DNA from: Halomicrococcus gelatinilyticus
Lineage (GTDB): Archaea > Halobacteriota > Halobacteria > Halobacteriales > Haladaptataceae
Reading direction: 5' to 3'
DNA: 64,000 nt
Assembly: GCA_024227995.1 (NCBI GenBank)
Contig: CP100465.1
Coordinates: forward strand, 2,604,001 to 2,668,000
Under the pieces are notes generated by a model. It worked only from the letters and a program-made list of their open reading frames with translations. It was not told the DNA's origin and did no database searches. The number at the start of each line of letters is the position of its first letter. The first letter of the stretch is position 1. This document shows, piece after piece, positions 51,347 to 58,672 of this stretch. Both the position numbers and the translations under genes were made by a program.

Positions 51347-51640
51347 ATGGCTGACGACAACGAGGAAGCAGACGAACCCGTCGTCGAACTGGACGAGGCC
51401 GAACCGGTCGACGGCGCGCCGCTCGCACGCGTCTCGTCGCGGCTCCACTGGCCGCTCCAGAAGAGCGAGGTCGACCGCAAGGAAGGCGAGTCGACGATCC
51501 GGACGCCGGACGGCCCCCAGGAGCTCTCTTCGCTGCTCGAGCAGGTCGACGAGACGTACTTCCAGAGCGAACAGGAGTTCACCGACGAGATCCGGAGCCT
51601 CGTCGGTCCCGGTCCCGTTCCCACCGCAGACGGCTCGTGA
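51347..51640 (+). CDS. DUF5789-like small acidic protein
   Basis: This 97-residue protein has an acidic N-terminal third (ADDNEEADEPVVELDEAEPV), then SRLHWPLQKSEVDRKEGEST and IRTPDGPQELSSLLEQVDET. It looks like the haloarchaeal DUF5789 group, whose members share a DG-L-LL-YF/S-E-I-G pattern. The gene at 56123-56455 appears to be a paralog. The stop overlaps the next gene's GTG (GTGA), so it is co-translated with the CPBP protease. Confidence 0.65.
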   Translation: MADDNEEADEPVVELDEAEPVDGAPLARVSSRLHWPLQKSEVDRKEGESTIRTPDGPQELSSLLEQVDETYFQSEQEFTDEIRSLVGPGPVPTADGS

Positions 51641-52323
51641 GCACCAGTCGGCCGCTCGTCGAACGGGCGCCCGGGCTGACGTGGGTCCGTCTCTCCCTGC
51701 TCGTCGGCGGACTGCTGACCGTCCTCTGGTCGTGGTGGCACGTCCCCGGCGGCGACCTGCGGGCCCGACTCGTTCGCGACGTGACGCTGTACATCGCCGT
51801 CCCCGGCGCGCTGGCGGTCACGCACGGCCGCCACCTCGGCTACCGCGTCGACCGACGAGCGATCCGCAACGCCGTCCTGCTGTCCGCGTTCGTCCTCCCG
51901 TTCTACGTCGTCGGCTCGTCGCTGCCGCTGATCCGCGAGTACTATCCGATGTGGCACACGACGCCCGCGCTCGGCGACTTCCTGCCGCACGCCGCCAAGC
52001 AGTTCGTCGTCGCGCTCGCCGCCGAGACGTACTACCGCGGCCTGCTCTGTGTCGGCGTGCGGAAGATCGGGTTCAAGAGCGTCTTCATCAGCCCGGTCGT
52101 CTACGCCTTCCACCACCTCGGCAAGCCGCCGATCGAACTGCTGCTCTCCGGGCCGACGGACGTCCTCTTCGGCGCCGTCGACTACAACTCGAACTCGCTG
52201 CTCCCCTCCGTTGTCGCGCACGGCCTGGGCCTCGTTTTGCTCGACTGGCTGGTCCTCCACGACCCTGTCGTCCCGACGGACGTCGTGCTGCGCTGGCTCT
52301 CGTGGCTCCCCGTCCCGCTGTAA
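51637..52323 (+). CDS. CPBP-family intramembrane protease
   Basis: This 228-residue membrane protein has about six helices and CPBP motifs: ALAAETYYRGLLCVGVRK (E...YYRG, about residues 126-143), VVYAFHHLGKPP and the later VVAHGLGLVLL. The first motif has one Glu where the second CPBP gene of the window (33363-34253) has EE, so catalysis is less certain. It starts with GTG overlapping the stop of the DUF5789-like gene. Confidence 0.8.
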   Translation: MSTSRPLVERAPGLTWVRLSLLVGGLLTVLWSWWHVPGGDLRARLVRDVTLYIAVPGALAVTHGRHLGYRVDRRAIRNAVLLSAFVLPFYVVGSSLPLIREYYPMWHTTPALGDFLPHAAKQFVVALAAETYYRGLLCVGVRKIGFKSVFISPVVYAFHHLGKPPIELLLSGPTDVLFGAVDYNSNSLLPSVVAHGLGLVLLDWLVLHDPVVPTDVVLRWLSWLPVPL

Positions 52324-52489
52324 CCCGTTTTTGGGTCCGCTGTGACGTCGCATCCCCCGAGGACGACGCGCTTTCGGCCGGCCCACTGCTGGAATTACTG
52401 CGACGGCGACACTGCCGCCCCCAGATTTGATACCTTTCCTACATGAGTCTGACGCAGTTGTTTAGTAGGAGGGGTGCAATCACGGAGAC

Positions 52490-53299
52490 ATGACAAGTCT
52501 CGGCGAAACCTACGCGGGACGCGACGGGGTGAAGAAGCGTCCGCGGCGCCTCTACGTCGGCGTCGGACTGTTCCTCGCCGGGTCGCTTCTCGCCGTCGTG
52601 GGCATCGTCGCCGCGACCACGGACCTCTTCGCGGCGGTCGGACTCGACACGTACGGCTCCCGGAGACTGGCGGGCGTCACCGCCGGCCTGGGCGTCCCGG
52701 CGACGTTCATCGGCGTGTTCACCGTCTTCCCCTCGACCAGCGACCGGGTCCGCGCCGCGGCGGCCATCGGCTCCTCCATCGCCGTCCTCGGCGTGGGGAT
52801 GTTCTGGTACGCCTACCCCGAGCACTGGGCCGGCCACGGCCGCCAACTGACCCTCCCGGTCGTCGCGGTCTACTTCTTCGGCCTCGTCACGACCTTCTGG
52901 TGCCTGTTCAGCGGCGTCGTGAACTTCAAGACGCGCAACGACCCCGGCGGGACCGTCACCATGGAGGTGACCCGCCAGGGCGAGACGAAGGTCGTCGAGG
53001 TCGAACCGGACAGCGGCGGCCTGGGTGGCATCGGCGTCTTCGGCCAGCAACCGGACGGAGAGATCGGGTCCGCGACCGCCAGCGACGGGGGCGCGACGGA
53101 CGACGACATCGCCTCGCCCATCGACCCCGACAGCGACCAGACGCCGACCTCGCCGGCCGACCCGACCGACCGGTACTGCGGCAACTGTACGCACTTCGAG
53201 TACGTCCGCACCGACGACGGGATGACCCCTTACTGCAAGCGCCACGCCGAGCGGATGACGGACATGGACGCCTGCGACCGCTGGGAGCCGAACCGCTAG
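52490..53299 (+). CDS. Membrane protein with C-terminal zinc-ribbon
   Basis: This 269-residue protein has four hydrophobic helices (about residues 22-45, 60-82, 88-106 and 121-142), then a cytoplasmic acidic linker of about 80 residues. A cysteine module follows at the end (RYCGNCTHFEYV, then PYCKRHAERMTDMDAC), likely binding zinc. I recognise it as a haloarchaeal family (DUF7139-like) without known function. GTTTAGTAGG about 27 bases upstream of the ATG is the likely promoter. Its TAG stop shares CTAG with the stop of the convergent Mut7-C gene. Confidence 0.7.
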   Translation: MTSLGETYAGRDGVKKRPRRLYVGVGLFLAGSLLAVVGIVAATTDLFAAVGLDTYGSRRLAGVTAGLGVPATFIGVFTVFPSTSDRVRAAAAIGSSIAVLGVGMFWYAYPEHWAGHGRQLTLPVVAVYFFGLVTTFWCLFSGVVNFKTRNDPGGTVTMEVTRQGETKVVEVEPDSGGLGGIGVFGQQPDGEIGSATASDGGATDDDIASPIDPDSDQTPTSPADPTDRYCGNCTHFEYVRTDDGMTPYCKRHAERMTDMDACDRWEPNR

Positions 53300-53745
53300 A
53301 GTTCCGCCAGCGTCTCGGCGACGTCGTCCCAGTGGCTCCCCTTCCAGAAGTGCTGTCCACACGACCGACAGCGCCAGACCCGCCGTTCGTCCGGGTCGGG
53401 CACCCCTTCCGGCGTCGGCCCCTCCGTCTCCTCCAGTCGACCGTTGCACGTCGAACAGCGCGCCGGTTCGGTGAGCGAGAGGTCGAGTCCGGCCGCCCGG
53501 AGTTCGCGCAACTGGCCCTCGACGTCCTTCGTCTCGACCAGTACTGCGTCGGCGGCACGTCCCGCCAGTTGCGCGTCCCGCGTGACGAGCGTGCGGTCCT
53601 CGTCGCGGGCCATCGCGAGCACGTCGTCGTCGGCCTCGACGCCGTCGTCGAGGACGTAGGCGGCGTCGTGGCCGCACATCCGGAGGTACCGCGCCAGTTT
53701 TCCGAGCATCGCGTCGAGGAGAAGAGAATCGGACTCGGAGTCCAT
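53296..53745 (-). CDS. Mut7-C RNase-domain protein (PIN-like) with zinc ribbon
   Basis: This 149-residue protein has a PIN-like Mut7-C domain (LLLDAMLGKLARYLRMCG, then DEDRTLVTRDAQLAGR) whose conserved Asp residues should form a metal-dependent RNase site. A four-Cys zinc ribbon follows (ARCSTCNGRLEETE and VWRCRSCGQHFWKG). It is probably a cytoplasmic endoribonuclease; targets are unknown. Its ATG overlaps the polX stop by one base, so the two are in one operon. Confidence 0.87.
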   Translation of the reverse strand: MDSESDSLLLDAMLGKLARYLRMCGHDAAYVLDDGVEADDDVLAMARDEDRTLVTRDAQLAGRAADAVLVETKDVEGQLRELRAAGLDLSLTEPARCSTCNGRLEETEGPTPEGVPDPDERRVWRCRSCGQHFWKGSHWDDVAETLAEL

Positions 53746-55487
53746 CAGTGGCAGAACTCGCGGACGCCCCCGGCGTCGCGGGCGTTCAGCACGTCCGCGG
53801 CCTCCGCCCAGCCGCGCCGGGCGGTGTGGACGCCGTAGCGGACGTTGCGGTACTCGGCGGGGCTGTGTGCGTCCGTGTCGACGGCGATGGTCGCGCCCTC
53901 CTCGACCGCCACCTGGACTGCCCCGCCCGGCAGGTCCAGGCGGTTCGGGTTCGCGTTGACCTCCAGCGCGACGTCGTTGTCGGCCGCGGCCTGCGCCACC
54001 GCGCGCACGTCGTAGTCGAGGCCCTGCCGCCGGTTGATGAGGCGGCCGCTGGGGTGGCCCAGCACGTCGACGCTGGGGTGTTCGATGGCGGCGACGAGGC
54101 GGTCGGTGCCGTCGCCGTCGAGGGCGTTGTGCGGCGACGCGACCACGAGGTCGAGGTCGGCGAGCACGTCGTCCGCGACGCTGATACCGCCCTCGGCGTC
54201 GACGTTCGCCTCGACGCCGGCGAACACGTCCACGTCGGCGTCCGCGTCGACCGCCCGCACCTCCGCCACCTGTTCGCGGAGTTCGTCGTCGTCGAGGCCG
54301 ACGCCGCCGACCATCCCCGGTCCCGTCGCGTGGTCGGAGATGCAGACGTAGTCGTGGCCGAACTCCGCCGCCCCGGCGGCCATCTCCGCGATGGTGTCGT
54401 CGCCGTCCGACCAGGTGGTGTGGCAGTGGAGGTCGCCGCGCACGTCCGCTTCGGTGACGAGGTCGGGGAGGTCGCCCTTCGCAGCGGCGGCGATCTCGCC
54501 GCGGTCCTCGCGCATCTCGGGTGGAATCCACGGGAGGTCGAGCGCCGCGTACATGCTCTCTTCCGTCTCGCCGGCGACGCGTTCGCCCTCGCGCTGGCCG
54601 GCCGCCTGGGGGTCGTCGAGGTCGGAGACGTCGAAGACGCCGTACTCGTTGATCTTCAGGCCCCGTTCGATGGCGTAGTTGCGGAGCGTGATGTTGTGGT
54701 TCTTGCTGCCGGTGAAGTACTGGAGCGCGCTGCCGTACTCGCTGGGGACGACCACGCGGAGGTCGACGCGCATCCCGGCGACGCGGATGGCGGCCTTGTC
54801 CGTGCCGGCCTCGATGACCGCCGAGGCGCGCTCCCAGTCGGTGAACGCGTCGACGACCGCCTCCTTCTCCTCGCTCTCGGCGAGCAGGTCGACGTCACCG
54901 ATGGTCTCGCGCCAGCGCCGTAGCGACCCAGCGAGCGCGCACCGACCGATCTCGGGCACGTCGTCGAAGTACGCCACCACCTGCTCGCCGATGGGACGGG
55001 CGTTGCCGAGCAGTTCCCGCCCCTGGACCTGCCGGGCGAACTCGACGCCGTCGAGGATGTTCTGCTCGCTCTTCTCGCCGTACCCCTTCAGTTCACGTAT
55101 CTCGCCCTCCCTGGCGGCCGACTCCAGGTCCTCGAGCGTCCGGACGCCGAGTCGCTCGTAGAGGTCGCCCACCGTCTTCGGGCCGACGCCCTCCACGCGG
55201 GTCAGCGCCTCCATCTCGACCGGGAGCGTCTCGCGCTGCTCGTTCAGTTCCTCGATCTCGCCCGTCTCGAAGTACTCGACCACCTTCTCGGCGATGGAGT
55301 CGCCGACCTGCTCGACGTTCGCGACGGCGTCCGGCCCCTCGGCCGCGAGCTCCTCGACGTCCTCCGGGTAGTCGCGGACGTTGTCGGCCGCGCGCCGGTA
55401 CGCCTGCGGCTTGTACTCGACGTCCCGGGCCTCAAGCAGGTCGGCGTACTCCTCCAGCAGCGCGGCGACCTCGGCGTTCCGGCTCAC
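53745..55487 (-). CDS. polX: DNA polymerase/3'-5' exonuclease PolX
   Basis: This 580-residue family X polymerase has an N-terminal 8-kDa helical domain with helix-hairpin-helix motifs (RVEGVGPKTVGDLYERLG). The nucleotidyltransferase site follows (GSLRRWRETIGDVDLL and VDLRVV), then a C-terminal PHP domain (GDLHCHTTWSDGDDTI, DYVCISDHATG, VDTDAHSP) giving 3'-5' exonuclease and AP-site activities. It acts in base-excision repair. Length matches bacterial and archaeal PolX (570-580). It overlaps the DUF5788 gene upstream by four bases. Confidence 0.95.
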   Translation of the reverse strand: MSRNAEVAALLEEYADLLEARDVEYKPQAYRRAADNVRDYPEDVEELAAEGPDAVANVEQVGDSIAEKVVEYFETGEIEELNEQRETLPVEMEALTRVEGVGPKTVGDLYERLGVRTLEDLESAAREGEIRELKGYGEKSEQNILDGVEFARQVQGRELLGNARPIGEQVVAYFDDVPEIGRCALAGSLRRWRETIGDVDLLAESEEKEAVVDAFTDWERASAVIEAGTDKAAIRVAGMRVDLRVVVPSEYGSALQYFTGSKNHNITLRNYAIERGLKINEYGVFDVSDLDDPQAAGQREGERVAGETEESMYAALDLPWIPPEMREDRGEIAAAAKGDLPDLVTEADVRGDLHCHTTWSDGDDTIAEMAAGAAEFGHDYVCISDHATGPGMVGGVGLDDDELREQVAEVRAVDADADVDVFAGVEANVDAEGGISVADDVLADLDLVVASPHNALDGDGTDRLVAAIEHPSVDVLGHPSGRLINRRQGLDYDVRAVAQAAADNDVALEVNANPNRLDLPGGAVQVAVEEGATIAVDTDAHSPAEYRNVRYGVHTARRGWAEAADVLNARDAGGVREFCH

Positions 55488-55927
55488 AGCCGCGACCTCC
55501 GGTTCGACCCGCCGTCGTCGCGGCCGAGCGCCTGCTTCAGGAAGGACATCCAGCGCTTCTTGTCCGCCGCCTCCTTCGCCTGCGCCTCGGTCTCCAGGTC
55601 GGTGGGACCGAGGTTCTCCAGGGCGTTCAGCGCGCGGTCGATGCCGATGATGGCCTCGACCAGTCGTTCGCCCTCCTCGCGGGTGATGTCGCCCTCCTCG
55701 AGACGGTCCTTGCGCTCGCGGCGCTCGCGTCGCAGGTTGGTCTTCGCCTGCTCGACGCGGTCGCGCTCCCCGGCGGGCACCGTGTCGCGGCGCTTGATCT
55801 CGAAGACGAACTCGTGCAGGTCCAGCGGCTCGCCCTGCACCGTGATCGTCTCCGGGATGGTGGCACCGACGGTCGCGCCCTCGCGCTCGACGCGTTCGAG
55901 CAGTTGCTTGCGCTCGTACTCTTGCAC
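55484..55927 (-). CDS. DUF5788 family protein
   Basis: This 147-residue highly charged helical protein (QEYERKQLLERVEREGATVG, later RRERRERKDRLEEGDITREE) matches the haloarchaeal DUF5788 family, whose function is unknown. CTTTTTGC on the minus strand (about 55950-55957) lies 27 bases before a GTG at 55927, so that GTG is the leaderless start. It overlaps polX by ATGA, which suggests a link to DNA repair. Confidence 0.7.
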   Translation of the reverse strand: MQEYERKQLLERVEREGATVGATIPETITVQGEPLDLHEFVFEIKRRDTVPAGERDRVEQAKTNLRRERRERKDRLEEGDITREEGERLVEAIIGIDRALNALENLGPTDLETEAQAKEAADKKRWMSFLKQALGRDDGGSNRRSRL

Positions 55928-56122
55928 GTCCGTATCTCGTCGTTCGCGGAGCAAAAAGCTCCCGTCCGTCGCGGCGACGAGGGAAACGGGGACTGTCGGC
56001 CTCGTGGACTCCTCAAACAGTGATGGGTTCCCGGAACAGTGCTGAATACAGGGCGCGAATGCAGCATCGAATCCGATTACACGGTCCCACCTGGCGAAAC
56101 GGGGGCGATTCGGCCGTCTCCA

Positions 56123-56455
56123 TCAGCGATGTACGAGTCCCAGTATCCGGCTGCGAACGTCGTCGGCGGAGTCGTACGTTTGGTTCTTGGTTCCGGCAAG
56201 CACTTCCTCGAGTGATTTCGCTCCGTCCTGAGTCTGGATCTCGTAGTCGCCATAGGCCTCGACCAGTTCGTCCGTCGTGGTCGGATAGTCCTGGGTGCCG
56301 AGGGCGTCGTCAAGGTCACCGAGCTGTTCGCTCGGGTCGCCGCGCTTCTGTTGGTCTTCCGTAGCACGGTTACGGACCTCCTCTCGCTCCCGCTCTGGCT
56401 GGCGTCGCTCTTCGTCGTCCATCTGCCCGTCCTGGCTCTGGTCGTCGTCTACCAT
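56123..56455 (-). CDS. DUF5789 family protein
   Basis: This 110-residue protein has a charged N-terminal third (DDEERRQPERERE), then DYPTTTDELVEAYGDYEIQT and KSLEEVLAGTKNQTYDSADD, matching haloarchaeal DUF5789. The function is unknown, and relatives are often called stress- or nucleic-acid-associated without proof. The ATG at 56455 begins MVDDDQSQDG; an upstream in-frame ATG adds 15 unlikely residues. The gene at 51347-51640 shares its C-terminal pattern. Confidence 0.7.
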   Translation of the reverse strand: MVDDDQSQDGQMDDEERRQPEREREEVRNRATEDQQKRGDPSEQLGDLDDALGTQDYPTTTDELVEAYGDYEIQTQDGAKSLEEVLAGTKNQTYDSADDVRSRILGLVHR

Positions 56456-56635
56456 CCCCTGTTGTAGGAGACCGGTTCTCATAACGGTTCGGTTGCCCAT
56501 CGGGTCACCGCCGGAGGGGAGTTCCCCTTCGTCGCTGAGTTCACCCCCTCAATTCGGCACGCCCTTCGTATCGTTCTCAGACTGTTTCCGCGGGACCAGT
56601 GGTCGGCAGAAGAGGAGAGACGAAACGTAGCGCGA

Positions 56636-58000
56636 CTACTCGAAGGGGTCGTTCAGGACGACGGTCTCCTCGCGGCCGGGGCCGACGCCGACGGCGTAGA
56701 CGTCGGTGTCGAGTTCGTCGCTCAGGTAGTCGAGGTACGCGCGGGCGTTCTCGGGGATGGCGTCGTAGCCCTCCTCGGCGACGGCGCTCCAGTCGACGTC
56801 GTCCCAGCCGTCGAAGGTCTTGAAGTTCGGCTCGCAGCGGCCCCAGCGCTCGGTGGTCGCCGGGATGGTGAATATCTCCTCGCCGTCGAGGTGGTAGCTG
56901 TGGCCGACCTTCACCTCGTCGAGGCCCGCCAGGACGTCGACGTGGTTGACGGCGAGGCCGGTGAAGCCGTTCGCGCGCTGGGAGTGGCGCAGCATCGGCA
57001 CGTCGAGCCACCCGACGCGGCGCGGGCGGCCGGTGACGGTGCCGTACTCGCCGCCCTCTTCACGGATGTACTCGGCGAGGTCCTCGTTCTCGCCCGCGCC
57101 CTGCTCGTCGTATCCGGGCGTGTCGCCCTCGACGCCGCCGAGTTCGGTCGGCAGCGGGCCGCTCCCGACGCGGGTGAGGTAGGCCTTGACGATGCCGACG
57201 ATCTCGCCACCGCCGACGACGCGGGGGCTGAGGCCGCTGCCCGTCGCGGCCCCGCCCGCCGTCGGGTTCGAGGACGTGACGTAGGGGTAGTTGCCGTGGT
57301 CGATGTCGATGAGGGTGCCCTGCGCGCCCTCGAACATCAGTTCGTCACCGGCGTCCAGGCGGTCGGCGAGGAAGTTGCCGGCGTCGATGGCCATGTCCTC
57401 CTCGGCCAGTCGCTCGCCGTACTCGCGGTACTGTTCGTACAGGCTGTCGACGTCGAACGCCTCGCCGGTCTCGACGCCGAAGACGTCCTCGGCCAGCCGT
57501 CGCTTCTGCGGGACGACGTACTCCAGTTGCTCGCGGAGGCCCTCGGGGTCGAGCAGGTCGCCGACGCGGATGCCCCGGCGGCCCATCTTGTCCTCGTAGG
57601 TCGGGCCGATGCCGCGGCCGGTCGTGCCGACCTCCTTGTCCGAGTCGCTCTTGACCTCCTCTTCGATGCCGTCGAGGACGCGGTGGTAGGGGAGGATGAC
57701 GTGCGCTCGTCGCGCGACGCGGACGTCGGGTTCCAGCCCTCGTTCCTTCAGCGCGTCTATCTCGTCGAACAGCGTCTCGGGGTTGACGACGCAGCCGTTG
57801 CCGAGCACGCCCACCTTCCCGCGGACGGCCCCGCTCGGGACGAGCGAGAGCTTGTACTCCTCGTCGCCCTCGACGACGGTGTGGCCGGCGTTGTCGCCGC
57901 CCTGGTAGCGGACGACGACGTCGGCGGCGTCGCCGTAGAGATCGACGACGCCCCCTTTGCCCTCGTCGCCGAGTTGCGAACCGACGATGGTTACGGTCAT
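56636..58000 (-). CDS. purA: Adenylosuccinate synthase
   Basis: This 454-residue GTP-dependent ligase makes adenylosuccinate from IMP and aspartate, the first committed step to AMP. It has VGSQLGDEGKGGVVDL (catalytic Asp and P-loop), GGDNAGHTVV (catalytic His), TTGRGIGPTYEDK and FEGAQGTLIDIDHGNYPY. The ATG at 58000 directly precedes the conserved TVTIVGSQ. A TTTAGGAGG stretch about 25-35 bases upstream contains both TATA-like and Shine-Dalgarno-like sequence; it is too far for the latter to act on this ATG. Length is normal. Confidence 0.95.
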   Translation of the reverse strand: MTVTIVGSQLGDEGKGGVVDLYGDAADVVVRYQGGDNAGHTVVEGDEEYKLSLVPSGAVRGKVGVLGNGCVVNPETLFDEIDALKERGLEPDVRVARRAHVILPYHRVLDGIEEEVKSDSDKEVGTTGRGIGPTYEDKMGRRGIRVGDLLDPEGLREQLEYVVPQKRRLAEDVFGVETGEAFDVDSLYEQYREYGERLAEEDMAIDAGNFLADRLDAGDELMFEGAQGTLIDIDHGNYPYVTSSNPTAGGAATGSGLSPRVVGGGEIVGIVKAYLTRVGSGPLPTELGGVEGDTPGYDEQGAGENEDLAEYIREEGGEYGTVTGRPRRVGWLDVPMLRHSQRANGFTGLAVNHVDVLAGLDEVKVGHSYHLDGEEIFTIPATTERWGRCEPNFKTFDGWDDVDWSAVAEEGYDAIPENARAYLDYLSDELDTDVYAVGVGPGREETVVLNDPFE

Positions 58001-58360
58001 ACCGCCGGTGGGTTGTTCCCCACCTCCTAAACCGGTTACGGTATCGCCCATCGAACGATGCACGGACGTGGACAACATCGAGGGGTGGGATGGCTCACAA
58101 CGGCACGCGCGAGGATACTTCTCGGGGTCGCGGCCGGTCACGGGACCCCATCTGACCGCCGTCGATACGGACGTACCGCAGTCGGCCACGGTCGTACCGT
58201 CGAACGCGCGTGGAAGCGGTTCGTCGTCAGGGTACCAACTGCGTGGCCGTTTCCCCGACCGGAACTGTTAATTCGTCGCACCCCCAAGCCCCATCCTGTC
58301 TTGCGTTTTCCGCCGTGGACAACAACATTTAAAAGGCTCTAAGACAAGTTAACACGTGCC
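58001..58360. other. Intergenic region between purA and the wHTH gene
   Basis: There is no convincing gene in this 360-base stretch. A plus-strand open frame (58058-58342) is Arg/Pro/Gly-rich with haloarchaea-untypical composition and is rejected. The left end holds the purA promoter; the right end holds a strong TATA (ACATTTAAAAGG, 58325-58336) for the wHTH gene. Nothing repeated or tRNA-like is seen in the middle. Confidence 0.6.
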
Positions 58361-58672
58361 ATGATAGATAGGCTTGAGAAGGAAGTCGATATGCTCGAAC
58401 GACATCTGCAGGTCCTGAAGATGGTGATAGAGAACGAGCCCATCGGGATCGTGAAGATGTCGAACGAGACCGGCTACCCTCATCACAAGGTCCGCTACTC
58501 CCTCCGGGTCCTCGAAGAGGAGAACCTCATCTCTCCCTCCAACCAGGGGGCAATCACGACCGACCGGACGGAGGAGTTCGTCTCCGAACTCGACGAGAAG
58601 CTCTCGGACATCACCGAGAAGCTCGACTCGATGAAGATCGGAGATATGCAGGAAGCGGAAGCCGAGAGCTAG
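58361..58672 (+). CDS. Small winged-helix regulator with coiled-coil ends
   Basis: This 103-residue protein has an N-terminal coiled-coil helix (RLEKEVDMLERHLQVLKMV), a winged helix-turn-helix (IGIVKMSNETGYPHHKVRYS, then LRVLEEENLI) and a C-terminal helix (EEFVSELDEKLSDITEKLDS). It is typical of compact haloarchaeal transcription regulators that dimerise through helices. TTTAAAAGG 27-30 bases before the ATG makes a leaderless mRNA. Its stop shares CTAG with the convergent 664-residue gene. Confidence 0.78.
   Translation: MIDRLEKEVDMLERHLQVLKMVIENEPIGIVKMSNETGYPHHKVRYSLRVLEEENLISPSNQGAITTDRTEEFVSELDEKLSDITEKLDSMKIGDMQEAEAES

Noticed and set aside
58058-58342. 94-codon plus-strand frame between purA and the wHTH gene
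   Set aside because: The composition is Arg/Pro-rich, there is no promoter at the right distance, and it runs over the TATA box of the next gene.
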